Below, in pieces: positions 8,935 to 18,188 of a DNA stretch of 64,000 nt. Numbering within the stretch: position 1 is the first letter of the stretch; each line of letters starts with the position of its first letter. The position numbers and the translations under genes were made by a program. The stretch covers positions 372,001 through 436,000 of the forward strand of contig NZ_JBHUOQ010000004.1 of the NCBI RefSeq assembly GCF_042686195.1. Reading direction: 5' to 3'. This DNA comes from Corticicoccus populi. Its GTDB lineage: Bacteria > Bacillota > Bacilli > Staphylococcales > Salinicoccaceae. The notes beneath the pieces are model-generated. The model saw only the letters and a program-made list of their open reading frames with translations. It did not search any database and was not told the DNA's origin.

Positions 8935-10173
8935 CTACAGAGACAGACCCGGACGTTCGAAAATCACCTTACCGCCTGCAATCACTTGATACGCGTGGTT
9001 GACACCGTAGTGGTAGGGGATATACTCATGATTTGGTGCATCCCATATCACGAGGTCCGCCGTATCCCCTTCGTCGAGCGTGCCGCGTACAGTACCGAGG
9101 CCGACAGCGTGTGCGGCATTTACTGTTACAGCATTCCAGATTTCATTCGGTGTCATTTTCAGTTTCAATGCCGCCACCGCCATAATCATCTGCAGGTTAT
9201 CCGTCACACAGCTGCCGGGGTTGTAATCCGTCGCCAGTGATACGGCACCGCCTGCATCAATCATCCCGCGCGCATCCGCAAATTCATTTTTGCCGAGATA
9301 AAACGTCGTGCCCGGCAGAAGTACCGCAACTGTATCGGTTGATGCGAGCTGACGTTTCCCTTCTTCACTTGCTGCCACCAGATGGTCGGCACTGACGGCA
9401 TCCTGTTCAAGGGCGAGTTCGAGACCGCCGAGCGGATCGATTTCATCCGCATGAATTTTCACCCGGAGCCCTTTCTCACGGGCAGCAGTCATATATTTCC
9501 TCGACTGTTCGATAGTAAATACGCCCGTTTCACAAAATATATCTGCGAAATCTGCGATTTCTTTGACCTCATCCAATAAAGAAATCATTTCATCTAAAAA
9601 CACATCACTGTCTTTATCCCTTGGTACGGCATGTGGTCCTAAAAAAGTGTGTTTCATCATGACCGGAAATTTCTCTTCCAGAGCTCTTGATACCTGCAGC
9701 TGTTTCATTTCCGTCTCTCGGTCAAGACCGTAGCCGCTCTTACTTTCGATAGTCAGTACACCGTGCTGGATCATCCGCGTCATACTGGCGGATGCTTTAT
9801 TTAACAGTTCGTCAAATGACGCATTTCTGGTCGCTTCGACTGTGTTTAGAATACCGCCGCCCTGTTTAAGAATTTCCAGATAGGGCACACCCTGCCGCTT
9901 CAATGACATTTCATGTTCACGGGAACCGCCGTGCACGATATGAGTGTGCGGCTCAACGAGGGCAGGGGAGACGATACGGCCGCCGGCATCCATTTCTTTT
10001 TCAGCCTGAAAATCATGACCGGAAGGACCTGCATAAATAATTCTGCCCGCATTAATGACCACTTCCGCATCATCTATAATCGTTAATTCATCCATCTCTT
10101 TTCCCTTTAACGGATGTACCGATTTTTTCGGCAGAATTAAAGATTTTATATTTTTAATGATTATATCATTCAT
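8935..10173 (-). CDS. hutI: Imidazolonepropionase
   Basis: Third step of histidine degradation: imidazolone-5-propionate + water gives N-formimino-L-glutamate. It is an amidohydrolase-family TIM barrel of about 412 aa with the metal-binding HTHIVHGG motif, KIHADEIDPLGG and the late LATDYNPGS motif. The longer frame starts at 10254, but GGAGG lies just before two ATGs at 10176 and 10173 that overlap the hutU stop; I take the second for its better spacing. No hutG or other formiminoglutamate hydrolase follows, so the last step must be encoded elsewhere. Confidence 0.95.
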   Translation of the reverse strand: MNDIIIKNIKSLILPKKSVHPLKGKEMDELTIIDDAEVVINAGRIIYAGPSGHDFQAEKEMDAGGRIVSPALVEPHTHIVHGGSREHEMSLKRQGVPYLEILKQGGGILNTVEATRNASFDELLNKASASMTRMIQHGVLTIESKSGYGLDRETEMKQLQVSRALEEKFPVMMKHTFLGPHAVPRDKDSDVFLDEMISLLDEVKEIADFADIFCETGVFTIEQSRKYMTAAREKGLRVKIHADEIDPLGGLELALEQDAVSADHLVAASEEGKRQLASTDTVAVLLPGTTFYLGKNEFADARGMIDAGGAVSLATDYNPGSCVTDNLQMIMAVAALKLKMTPNEIWNAVTVNAAHAVGLGTVRGTLDEGDTADLVIWDAPNHEYIPYHYGVNHAYQVIAGGKVIFERPGLSL

Positions 10174-11830
10174 CATGGACCTCCTTAAGCATCGGTATGT
10201 GGATACCATGTGTCTTTGCGGCCTTAACCGCTTTACTGTACCCGGCATCGGCATGCCTTGCGATTCCCATTCCGGGATCTGTAGTCAGCACACGTCCGAG
10301 ACGTTTTTCCGCGTTCTTTGTACCGTCTGCAACGACCACCATACCAGCATGCAGTGAATACCCCATACCAACACCGCCACCGTGATGAAAGCTGATCCAT
10401 GAACCGCCGGCAGCAGTATTAATCAGCGCATTCAATACCGCCCAGTCACCAACCGCATCACTGCCGTCTTTCATGCTTTCTGTTTCCCTGTTCGGACTTG
10501 CGACAGAACCGGAATCGAGATGATCACGGCCAATAACGACAGGTGCTGAAATTTCACCCGACGCCACCATTTCATTCAGTGCGAGACCCATTTTTGCACG
10601 TTCTCCGTAACCGAGCCATGCGATACGGGAGGGCAGCCCCTGAAAGGCAATTTTCTCCTCCGCCATATCCAGCCAGCGCATGAGTTTTTCATTGTCCGGG
10701 AAAAGTTCACGCATCTTTCTGTCTGCCGCGTAAATATCTTTCGGATCACCGCTCAGTGCAGCAAAACGGAAAGGACCTTTACCTTCGCAGAACAACGGCC
10801 GGATGTATGTCGGTACAAAGCCCGGAAAATCAAATGCATTATGGACGCCTGTATCCAAAGCCACCTGACGGATGTTGTTGCCGTAATCAAAAACCACTGA
10901 ACCCCTTTTTTGAAACTCAAGCATTGCTTCTACGTGCTTTGCCATAGAGCGTGATGCAAGACTGACATATTCTTTTGGATTGCTTTCTCTTAATTCTTCT
11001 GCCTCGGACAATGAGAAGCCTTCCGGAATATAGCCGTTCAACGGATCATGTGCGGATGTCTGATCAGTCACCACATCAATTTTGAATCCCCGTTTCAAAA
11101 TTTCATGATGGACTTCTGCCGCGTTCCCGATTAAACCGATAGATAATGGACGGCCTTCATGTTTCGCGTCTTCAGCCATTTTCAATGCTTCATCAAGCGA
11201 ATCTGTACTGATATCCAGATATTTTGTTGAAAGACGTTTTTCAATACGTGACGGATCCACTTCAACACAAAGCGCAACACCCTCATTCATCGTCACAGCA
11301 AGCGACTGTGCTCCGCCCATGCCCCCGAGTCCTGCAGTCAATGTGATTGTCCCCTTTAAAGAGCCGCCGTAGTTTTGATTCGCGAGCTCTGCGAATGTTT
11401 CATACGTGCCCTGGACAATACCCTGTGAACCAATATAAATCCAGGACCCCGCAGTCATCTGACCGTACATCATTAAACCTTTCTTATCGAGTTCATTAAA
11501 ATGTTCCCAGTCCGCCCATTTCGGTACAAGAACTGAATTTGATAATAAAACCCTCGGTGCTGCTTCGTGCGTTTTAAATACTGCGACCGGTTTCCCTGAC
11601 TGAACAAGCATCGTCTCATCCTTCTCAAGTTCCCGGAGCGTTTCTACAATCGCTTCAAACGACTCCCGGTTACGTGCCGCCTTACCGATGCCTCCGTATA
11701 CCACCAGGTCTTCCGGCCGTTCGGCAACTTCCGGATCCAGATTGTTATACAGCATACGGAGTGCCGCTTCCTGTTCCCATCCCTTACATTCAATCTCCAA
11801 ACCTTTTTTAGCAGTAATTTTCCAAGACAT
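10166..11830 (-). CDS. hutU: Urocanate hydratase (urocanase)
   Basis: Second step of histidine degradation: urocanate + water gives imidazolonepropionate, using tightly bound NAD+ as electrophile. The 554 aa match the family. The NAD-binding GLGGMGGAQ motif (about 173-181), the VDPSRIEKR segment and the C-terminal HHGGGVGMGYS motif are visible. The start follows AAAGGGG. It lies 21 nt after hutH and overlaps hutI, so the three enzymes form one translation unit downstream of the HutP element. Confidence 0.97.
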   Translation of the reverse strand: MSWKITAKKGLEIECKGWEQEAALRMLYNNLDPEVAERPEDLVVYGGIGKAARNRESFEAIVETLRELEKDETMLVQSGKPVAVFKTHEAAPRVLLSNSVLVPKWADWEHFNELDKKGLMMYGQMTAGSWIYIGSQGIVQGTYETFAELANQNYGGSLKGTITLTAGLGGMGGAQSLAVTMNEGVALCVEVDPSRIEKRLSTKYLDISTDSLDEALKMAEDAKHEGRPLSIGLIGNAAEVHHEILKRGFKIDVVTDQTSAHDPLNGYIPEGFSLSEAEELRESNPKEYVSLASRSMAKHVEAMLEFQKRGSVVFDYGNNIRQVALDTGVHNAFDFPGFVPTYIRPLFCEGKGPFRFAALSGDPKDIYAADRKMRELFPDNEKLMRWLDMAEEKIAFQGLPSRIAWLGYGERAKMGLALNEMVASGEISAPVVIGRDHLDSGSVASPNRETESMKDGSDAVGDWAVLNALINTAAGGSWISFHHGGGVGMGYSLHAGMVVVADGTKNAEKRLGRVLTTDPGMGIARHADAGYSKAVKAAKTHGIHIPMLKEVHDE

Positions 11831-11851
11831 ATTAAAAACCCCTTTAAAAAG

Positions 11852-13342
11852 TTAATTCACCACAGTGAGTGCAGCAGATACATTTTTAATATCGATACTG
11901 AAATTCCTGTCCCGTTCAATAAATTTCGTCACTAATCTATACTGTTCAAATTTCTCCCTTGTTTTCGGTGACAATCTGCCGACCCCTTTAATTTCGACAG
12001 CTGTCAATGCAATGATCAGCTCAATAGCGAGCACATTGCGTACATTTTCTATAATATCCCCCGCATGCCTTGCTCCGATTGTCCCCATTGATACATGATC
12101 CTCCTGATTCGCAGAAGAGGGGATGGAATCCACACTTGCCGGATGTGCGAGTGTTTTATTTTCAGATACGAGGCTCGCTGCAGCATACTGCATAATCATT
12201 GCCCCCGACTGAAAACCCACTTCCGGACTTAAAAATGCCGGCAGATCTCCGTTTAATGCCGGGTTTACCAGCCGTTCAATCCGCCGCTCTGAAATGTTTG
12301 CGATTTCCGCCATGCCGATTTTGAGCAGGTCCATTGCAATCGCAATCGGCTGACCGTGAAAATTCCCCCCGGAAAATACTTCTTCTTCACTGAATATCAG
12401 CGGATTATCATTTGCCGCATTCATCTCAATTTCAAGTTTTTCTTTCACATATTCAAGCGTCTGCATCGATGCACCATGCACCTGTGGAATACAGCGCAGT
12501 GAATACGCATCCTGCACACGCACTCCCCCTTGGCGTGTAGTCAGTTTCGAGCCTTCTAAGTATTCCATCATTTTACCGGCTGCATAAATCTGCTCTTTAT
12601 AGCCGCGTGACAGATGAATATTCGGATTATACGCATCAATAATACCGTTCAACCCCTGATGGGTAAGTGATGCGATCCATAAACTCGACTCAACAAGATG
12701 TGCCGCCTCAATATAATTGATGATCCCCTGTGCAGTCATCGGCTGTGTCCCGTTAATCAGTGCAAGGCCTTCTTTCGCCTCAAGTGAAACCGGAGTGATA
12801 TCCAGTTCCTTTAGAACCTCATCTGCCGGTCTTAATTCCCCTTTGTAAAATACTTCGCCTTCTCCCATTAAAGTAATCGCAATGTGCGATAACGGTGCAA
12901 GATCCCCCGATGCACCAAGCGAACCCTGTTCGGGTACTTTCGGAATAATCCGTCTGTTAATAAACAACTTCAACTGATCTGCAAGTTTTACTGTAATACC
13001 TGAATGCCCCTTTAATAATGTATTCAGTCTTAAGATCATCATGACCAGTACAGTATGTTCTTTAAACGGCTTCCCGATACCGCAGCAATGGGAGCGGATT
13101 AAATTTGCCTGAAGCTCAGATGTCTTCTCCTTAGAAATCAAAACATCGCTGAACAAGCCGAATCCCGTTGTAATACCGTAAATTGTTTTCCCATCATTGA
13201 TAATATTTTTTACAATCTCGCGTGAGGCGTTTAACCGATTATAGCCCTCATCTGTAATTTCCACTGTTGAATCATTATTTCCCAGGAAATCTTCGATCTT
13301 TTCAATCGTCAGCCCTTCACCGGTCAGTTGCAGAATAGACAT
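11852..13342 (-). CDS. hutH: Histidine ammonia-lyase
   Basis: First step of histidine degradation: L-histidine gives trans-urocanate + ammonia. The 496 aa carry the Ala-Ser-Gly triad that cyclises into the MIO cofactor (GSLGASGDLAPLSH, about 141-154). FHGQPIA and SSANQEDHVSMG are also typical. An upstream in-frame start at 13363 exists, but AAAGGAGG places translation at the ATG at 13342 (MSILQL). It is the first gene after the HutP-controlled terminator, so expression requires antitermination. Confidence 0.97.
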   Translation of the reverse strand: MSILQLTGEGLTIEKIEDFLGNNDSTVEITDEGYNRLNASREIVKNIINDGKTIYGITTGFGLFSDVLISKEKTSELQANLIRSHCCGIGKPFKEHTVLVMMILRLNTLLKGHSGITVKLADQLKLFINRRIIPKVPEQGSLGASGDLAPLSHIAITLMGEGEVFYKGELRPADEVLKELDITPVSLEAKEGLALINGTQPMTAQGIINYIEAAHLVESSLWIASLTHQGLNGIIDAYNPNIHLSRGYKEQIYAAGKMMEYLEGSKLTTRQGGVRVQDAYSLRCIPQVHGASMQTLEYVKEKLEIEMNAANDNPLIFSEEEVFSGGNFHGQPIAIAMDLLKIGMAEIANISERRIERLVNPALNGDLPAFLSPEVGFQSGAMIMQYAAASLVSENKTLAHPASVDSIPSSANQEDHVSMGTIGARHAGDIIENVRNVLAIELIIALTAVEIKGVGRLSPKTREKFEQYRLVTKFIERDRNFSIDIKNVSAALTVVN

Positions 13343-13364
13343 ATGTATCCTCCTTTCTCCCAAT

Positions 13365-13402
13365 AAAAAAAGACATAATATCCCCTTCGGATATCCATGT
13401 CC
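13365..13402 (-). terminator. HutP-controlled intergenic terminator
   Basis: Minus-strand hairpin GGGACATGGATATCC / GGATATTATGTC with a short loop, followed by TTTTTTTATT, between hutP and hutH. The triple-UAG HutP site starts one base upstream of the stem. In B. subtilis, HutP bound with L-histidine and Mg2+ destabilises this terminator; the same layout implies the same mechanism here. Confidence 0.88.
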
Positions 13403-13419
13403 CTAATAACTAATATCTA
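13403..13419 (-). promoter_or_regulatory. HutP-binding (UAG)3 site
   Basis: The transcript reads UAG-AUAU-UAG-UUAU-UAG: three UAG triplets separated by exactly 4 nt. This is the known recognition spacing of the HutP hexamer. The site is just 3' of the hutP stop and abuts the terminator. Confidence 0.9.
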
Positions 13420-13426
13420 TGACGTT

Positions 13427-13879
13427 TTATATATGATTAATACCGAGACCGAGTGCCTCATGTTCTTTCCCTTTAATCGGCGCACCAATCGTTCCGTAAA
13501 AACAAACTGCCAGCCATTCACCTTCACGTGAATCCTCATAAGGATTTCCCCTTACGACCGAAAACGATAAACCAACTGTCCGCATTACTTCACCCACGCT
13601 GAGCCTGCCGCGTGTCACACCTTCTACCGCTTCTATAATGGCATGATAGAGTGCATGTGTTTCTCTGTATGCATCCGAATCTATTAACCCGCCGCGCTTC
13701 GCAGCTGTTTCTACAGATGAAATGACTTTTTTCAAATCCATTGAACCGACTTTACCCGTCACCACTTTAAAATCTTTAAATTCAGGCTGTAACTGTAAAG
13801 CAGTCTTCTGATCTGTTAAAGCCACCAGTGCTGCATACTTTCCAAATACATTACGTGCATGTACTGTTTCGTTTCCCAT
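13427..13879 (-). CDS. hutP: Hut operon antiterminator HutP
   Basis: RNA-binding regulator that, with histidine and Mg2+, binds UAG repeats and prevents termination ahead of hutH. At 150 aa it matches the family length. Recognisable segments include the RGGLIDSDAYRETHALYHA helix and the C-terminal GTIGAPIKGKEHEALGLG core that contains the metal and histidine pocket. It is the first gene of hutPHUI, with a promoter about 40 bp upstream. Full-length HutP makes functional antitermination likely. Confidence 0.95.
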   Translation of the reverse strand: MGNETVHARNVFGKYAALVALTDQKTALQLQPEFKDFKVVTGKVGSMDLKKVISSVETAAKRGGLIDSDAYRETHALYHAIIEAVEGVTRGRLSVGEVMRTVGLSFSVVRGNPYEDSREGEWLAVCFYGTIGAPIKGKEHEALGLGINHI

Positions 13880-13914
13880 TGAATTACCTCATCTAATGTC
13901 TAATAACTGATTTA

Positions 13915-13943
13915 ATTATAGCGCTTTCACCCAGAAATTTCAA
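13915..13943 (-). promoter_or_regulatory. Sigma-A promoter of hutPHUI with overlapping cre-like site
   Basis: Minus strand TTGAAA, 17-bp spacer, perfect TATAAT. The -10 overlaps a cre-like sequence, TGAAAGCGCTATAA (13916-13929), which differs from the CcpA consensus at the last conserved C. CcpA bound here would block RNA polymerase. Downstream, the leader also holds UAG-ACAU-UAG, a possible partial HutP site. Confidence 0.75.
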
Positions 13944-14010
13944 TTTCACAGTAAATAGTCCGAAAATTATATTTATATCTGATACATCTTGTTTTAACCG
14001 TCATAAAATG

Positions 14011-14046
14011 AGAAATACGGAATGGATTGATAACTCCATTCCGTAT
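14011..14046 (-). terminator. Terminator of the ABC transporter/LLM operon
   Basis: Perfect 12-bp stem ATACGGAATGGA / TCCATTCCGTAT with an 8-nt loop, followed on the minus strand by TTTCTCATTTTA. It lies about 9 nt after the stop of the binding-protein gene. Confidence 0.78.
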
Positions 14047-14054
14047 CCATGTGC

Positions 14055-14849
14055 TTATTCCTCTTCACCTAATGGTTCTGTAGTATCTTCACCAAAGTAT
14101 TTTTCGGATAGTTCTACAAGGGTACCGTCATCTTTCAGTTTTTGAAGCTCTGTATCAAATTCATCACGTAACTCTTCTTCACCTTCATTGAAAGGGAAGT
14201 TCGTGGACTCAAGTCCGATAGGGTCACCGACAAATTTAATTTCTAAACCACGGTTATTCATTTCAGCAAGAAGTACTGAAGTAGAGTTTACATATCCATC
14301 AATACGGCTGAGTTCAAGGTCATTCATCGCACCTTCTCTATGTTCATAAGTAGAAATATTAAATTGATGGTCTGAATCTTCATTATATGCCTCGAGGACT
14401 TTTGTATGATTTGATCCCAATACACCCGCAACTTCCAGTCCTTCAAGGTCTTCCAGAGAGTTAACATCATCATTATCGGTTCTTGTCACAATCTGACTTC
14501 CGACAAATGAATACGGTTCTGTAAATATATACGCTTCTTCACGTTCCTCAGTTAAAGCTACAGCATTCGCAATAGTGTCTACACGTCCTGCTTCAAGCTG
14601 GCCCATAATTCCTGTAAAGTCGGCCGTTACCCATTCGACTTCATACCCCAGATTTTCTGCGATATGTTCAACTACTTCAACATCATATCCAACGAGTTCC
14701 CCATCTTCTTCATAAGAATTCGGGTAACTTTGTGCTGTCGTTCCTACATTGATCGTTTCTCTATCCTCAGAGCTTTCAGCAGAATCATCTCCGGAACAAG
14801 CAGCAAGTGTCAGACTTAAACCTGCAATAAGTACTAATAATTTTTTCAT
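14055..14849 (-). CDS. Amino-acid ABC transporter substrate-binding lipoprotein
   Basis: Extracellular solute receptor of the polar-amino-acid family (SBP_bac_3), lipid-anchored outside the membrane. The signal peptide MKKLLVLIAGLSLT ends in lipobox LAAC (C18), followed by an acidic linker. The two-lobe fold is suggested by VGYDVEVVEHIAENLGYEVEW, FTGIMGQLEAGRVDT and VAGVLGSNHTKVLEAY. Closest known relatives bind cystine, glutamine or similar amino acids; the ligand here is not identified. It overlaps the MmgE/PrpD gene by 4 bp and is the last gene of the operon. Confidence 0.9.
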   Translation of the reverse strand: MKKLLVLIAGLSLTLAACSGDDSAESSEDRETINVGTTAQSYPNSYEEDGELVGYDVEVVEHIAENLGYEVEWVTADFTGIMGQLEAGRVDTIANAVALTEEREEAYIFTEPYSFVGSQIVTRTDNDDVNSLEDLEGLEVAGVLGSNHTKVLEAYNEDSDHQFNISTYEHREGAMNDLELSRIDGYVNSTSVLLAEMNNRGLEIKFVGDPIGLESTNFPFNEGEEELRDEFDTELQKLKDDGTLVELSEKYFGEDTTEPLGEEE

Positions 14850-16168
14850 TTAATCTCTCCTATCGTTTTTTTGATTTTCTGTAATGTATCTGCTTGGTTC
14901 AATCTGTCTATCAATTCTTTCGTATTGATAGAACGGTCGATGTAAATATTTAATTTATCCATTAAATCTTGATTATCAAGTGGGTATTCAGGCGAACCCT
15001 TTGGTTTATCCACTCTTGAAGATAGTAATTTACCGTCTGTTGTTGTTACATTGACAATTGTAAATCTGCCTCCCGGCACAGCGTCTGATGCAGGTGTAAT
15101 AGAAGCATCATATGTGCGTTTGAATTTTTTCATCAGAAGCAGTGTCTCGTCCTCAATTTCTCTGTCGTCAAACCGGGACGGAATTAATGTTTTCTGCTGA
15201 AGAAGCAGTGAACATACATATTCAGGTGAAAACATCCCTTCTTTTCCAGTTTTCGGGGCTGTGTGTATAAGTGCTGCATCACCGTTCGGTGGATAAATCA
15301 ATTCTACGCCTGTAACATCACTTTCCTTCAAATCATATATCTCTATGATTTCTTTCACTGCATCGATTGCATGATAATTAGCGGAACAGCATGGGTAGAG
15401 CTTAAACCAAAGTCCGGGTGATGTAATAGAAAATGATCTACCCGGATCAATTGACTGTCCGGAAAAATCCCCGTAGATTTCAAAGAATGCTGCTAATTGA
15501 TTCGGATTACTGTCTACAAGGGACTGATGGCTGAGTAACGCCGCTTCAAAACCATTTGCTGCGGACATGCCAAGCTGAAACGGCTTCATTTCAGAACCAA
15601 ACTGGCTGCGGACACCGCTTGAAGCAGACACTGCAATGCCGACAGCATTTTCTGTTTTCTCTATATCACCGTGTAACGCATATGATACTGAAATGGCAGA
15701 GGCTATACTTCCTAAAGTACTGCTTGCATGAAAGCCTTTCTCATAATGCCGTGTCCCGATATTTCTTCCGAGAGCGGCTATCGCATCAACACCAATAATA
15801 TAAGACTTATAGAAGTGTTCTGCTGTAATTTCCGTATCTTTCAAAGCTAAAAGGGCGGGGAGAATCACAGCACTCGGATGACCGCGGACTTCGGAGTGTA
15901 CATCGTCCAGGTCCAAATAATGTGCAATGTAGCCATTTACAATGACTGATTCCTTCGGCGGCAGTGATTTATCATATCCTATAATTGGGACACCGTTCTT
16001 AACAGGGCCATAGTAATCAATCAAAGCCGTTATTTGCGGCAGTGATTTCGCCGCAATCGAAGATGCAGTAAAATCAAGGACGCCTTTTTTTGCCGCACTG
16101 TATTCATCATTTGAAATTCTTTCTGCTTTATCAAACAGCTTTTGTAAAAAATCCGATGTCAGTGTCAT
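14846..16168 (-). CDS. MmgE/PrpD family protein
   Basis: Cytoplasmic protein of the MmgE/PrpD superfamily, which includes 2-methylcitrate dehydratase, cis-aconitate decarboxylase and iminodisuccinate epimerase. The 440 aa are typical. Family landmarks include HYLDLDDVHSEVRGHPSAVILPALLAL (about 79-105), where the DD and H residues are normally catalytic, GFHASSTLGSIASA, and SPGLWFKLYPCCSANYHAIDA (about 245-265). No prp operon partners (citrate synthase, lyase) are present. Instead it is coupled by 4-bp overlaps to an amino-acid ABC transporter, suggesting it acts on an imported dicarboxylate or amino-acid derivative. The reaction is unknown. Confidence 0.85.
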   Translation of the reverse strand: MTLTSDFLQKLFDKAERISNDEYSAAKKGVLDFTASSIAAKSLPQITALIDYYGPVKNGVPIIGYDKSLPPKESVIVNGYIAHYLDLDDVHSEVRGHPSAVILPALLALKDTEITAEHFYKSYIIGVDAIAALGRNIGTRHYEKGFHASSTLGSIASAISVSYALHGDIEKTENAVGIAVSASSGVRSQFGSEMKPFQLGMSAANGFEAALLSHQSLVDSNPNQLAAFFEIYGDFSGQSIDPGRSFSITSPGLWFKLYPCCSANYHAIDAVKEIIEIYDLKESDVTGVELIYPPNGDAALIHTAPKTGKEGMFSPEYVCSLLLQQKTLIPSRFDDREIEDETLLLMKKFKRTYDASITPASDAVPGGRFTIVNVTTTDGKLLSSRVDKPKGSPEYPLDNQDLMDKLNIYIDRSINTKELIDRLNQADTLQKIKKTIGEIK

Positions 16169-16944
16169 ATCTCTATGCCTTCAAGTTCATTTTCATCAAA
16201 CTGATGAATGAACTGTGCCGTCCGTCTATGTTTCGGGTGATCGAATACTTCTTTCGGCGGGCCTTCTTCAACAATGTATCCATCTTCCATAAAAATGACT
16301 TTGTCCGAAACTTCTTTCGCAAAATTCATTTCATGTGTCACGATAATCATCGTCTGATTCAATTCCGTAATGGATTTAATAATATCAAGGACACCTTTAA
16401 CCAATTCCGGATCGAGTGCTGATGTCGGTTCATCAAACAACAAAAGCGGTGTGTCCATCGCCAGTGCACGGGCAATGCCGACACGCTGCTGCTGCCCTCC
16501 GGACAACGTGGCAGGATACTGCTTAAGCTGGGCAAGAAGGCCGACTTTTTCAAGGATTCCACGCGCCTTCTCAACAGCTTCTTTCTTTTTCATTTTTCTC
16601 GTTACAATTAAACCTTCTGTCACATTTTCTAAAACTGTTTTATTTTTAAACAAATTATAGTGCTGAAATACCATAGAAGATTTACGTGTTAACCGGTCAA
16701 TATCTTTTTTATTTGCCCGGGTGGTATCAATCGACAGCTCTTCCAAATTGATATAACCGCTGTCCGGTTCTTCCAGATAATTAATACAACGGAGCAGCGT
16801 GGATTTTCCTGAACCTGACGGACCGATAATTGCGATTACTTCCCCTTGTCCGACATCCATCGTGATATCTTTTAATACTTCATTATCACCGAATCGTTTG
16901 ACCAGATTTTTAATCGTTAATATACGTTCATTATTATGACTCAT
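16165..16944 (-). CDS. Amino-acid ABC transporter ATP-binding protein
   Basis: ATPase subunit of a polar-amino-acid importer. The 259 aa hold Walker A GPSGSGKST (about 37-45), the Q-loop at MVFQHYNLF, signature LSGGQQQR (about 145), Walker B LLLFDEPTSALDPE and the switch histidine in IIVTHEM. It resembles the GlnQ/TcyC/TcyN group. It overlaps the permease gene by 11 bp and the MmgE/PrpD gene by 4 bp, so the unit is tightly coupled. Confidence 0.95.
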   Translation of the reverse strand: MSHNNERILTIKNLVKRFGDNEVLKDITMDVGQGEVIAIIGPSGSGKSTLLRCINYLEEPDSGYINLEELSIDTTRANKKDIDRLTRKSSMVFQHYNLFKNKTVLENVTEGLIVTRKMKKKEAVEKARGILEKVGLLAQLKQYPATLSGGQQQRVGIARALAMDTPLLLFDEPTSALDPELVKGVLDIIKSITELNQTMIIVTHEMNFAKEVSDKVIFMEDGYIVEEGPPKEVFDHPKHRRTAQFIHQFDENELEGIEI

Positions 16945-17605
16945 ATGGTTTATTCACCTTCTTCTCAAGTAATCCCTGGAGATAGCTGTATGCAATGGTC
17001 ATCACCCAGTAAATAACCGCAACTGCAAGGAATGTCTCAAAGTATCTGTATGTGCTTGATGCACTGATTCTTGCCTGTGCAAACAGCTCTGTCATACCGA
17101 GCGTAAATACTAAAGATGTTTCCTTCATCAAACCGATAAACTGATTCCCCGTCGCAGGAATCGCATTGCGTACTGCCTGTGGCAGAATAATTCTGATGTA
17201 TGCCTGTACTTTCGTCATTCCAACCGCACGGGCGCCTTCAAACTGCCCTTTGTCTACTGAAGTGATGGCAGCACGGAATATTTCCGCCAGATATGCTGCG
17301 TTTTTTACACTCAACCCGAGAATTGAGGCGGTCATTGAATCAATGATGCTCATGCCGGGAAAAATCTGAGGCAGTCCGTAATATATAATGAACAGCTGTA
17401 CAAGTGTCGGAACTGCTCTAAAGAATGAAATATATAGTTTTGCCAAAGCACTTAAAATCCATATACCGGACCTTAAACATAATGCCAGAAGTAATCCGCC
17501 GGCAACCGCAATAATAAGAGATACAACAGCTATAAACAGTGTGATAGGAATATAGGGTATCAATTCAGGAATGACTTCAAAGAAATATAACGGATCAATC
17601 GGCAT
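16934..17605 (-). CDS. Amino-acid ABC transporter permease
   Basis: Integral membrane subunit of a His/Glu/Gln/Arg-type importer, probably a homodimer. The 223 aa have about five helices and the EAA loop (YLAEIFRAAITSVDKGQFEGARAVGMT, about 105-131) that contacts the ATPase. It overlaps the GNAT gene by 11 bp. The start ATG at 17605 lies inside the end of that gene. Confidence 0.93.
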   Translation of the reverse strand: MPIDPLYFFEVIPELIPYIPITLFIAVVSLIIAVAGGLLLALCLRSGIWILSALAKLYISFFRAVPTLVQLFIIYYGLPQIFPGMSIIDSMTASILGLSVKNAAYLAEIFRAAITSVDKGQFEGARAVGMTKVQAYIRIILPQAVRNAIPATGNQFIGLMKETSLVFTLGMTELFAQARISASSTYRYFETFLAVAVIYWVMTIAYSYLQGLLEKKVNKPYES

Positions 17606-18176
17606 TTGTTACACCACCTTCAAAAATAATTTTTTTCTTTGGTTTTTCTATCCTGTTCCGGATAGTTGAAAAACCTTCAAAACGATGACTGTCCAGTACT
17701 TTTAACATATACTGCGTTGTATGATTATCACTTAAGTCGATGCTGCCGAACGTTTGATAACCTTTATTAATATACATATCAATCAACCATGGATGATCAT
17801 CCGAAGTTCCAAGCGTCACTGCCGGAGAATGATATTCTTTTAGGATAATCTCTTCTTCAATATGTTTTAAAAGTCTGCTTCCGATACCTTTATTCCCGTA
17901 GGCGGGCAGGGTGGCGAACCACCAAATATGCGGAAAGCCGTACGGACCCGGATTTTTACTCCATGGCATCCGGATTGAAGCGGTGGCAATAATCACATCA
18001 TCTTTTAGAAGGACATAACACTGGTTTTCTGTAAGATTTTCTCTTACATTCTCCTTCGTTGGATAAGCACCAGTGAAGTTCAATCCAAGTTGTCTGATTG
18101 GTTCATATGCTTTATGGGATACATCAATCAACTCAGGAATGTCTTCAAGTGTTGCTTTTCTAATACTGTAAGTCAT
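17595..18176 (-). CDS. GNAT-family N-acetyltransferase
   Basis: Probable acetyl-CoA-dependent acetyltransferase acting on a small amine. The 193 aa include the acetyl-CoA loop YGNKGIGSRLLKHIEEE (about 93-109) and an N-terminal IRKATLEDIPELIDVSH stretch typical of the fold. It lies 12 nt after the LLM gene and overlaps the permease. The pairing of GNAT, LLM monooxygenase and amino-acid ABC transporter recalls the B. subtilis ytm/tcy sulfur-amino-acid operon, where the acetyltransferase modifies the imported compound before oxidation. The substrate is unknown. The start follows AAGGAGAC. Confidence 0.85.
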   Translation of the reverse strand: MTYSIRKATLEDIPELIDVSHKAYEPIRQLGLNFTGAYPTKENVRENLTENQCYVLLKDDVIIATASIRMPWSKNPGPYGFPHIWWFATLPAYGNKGIGSRLLKHIEEEIILKEYHSPAVTLGTSDDHPWLIDMYINKGYQTFGSIDLSDNHTTQYMLKVLDSHRFEGFSTIRNRIEKPKKKIIFEGGVTNAD

Positions 18177-18188
18177 AATGTCTCCTTA

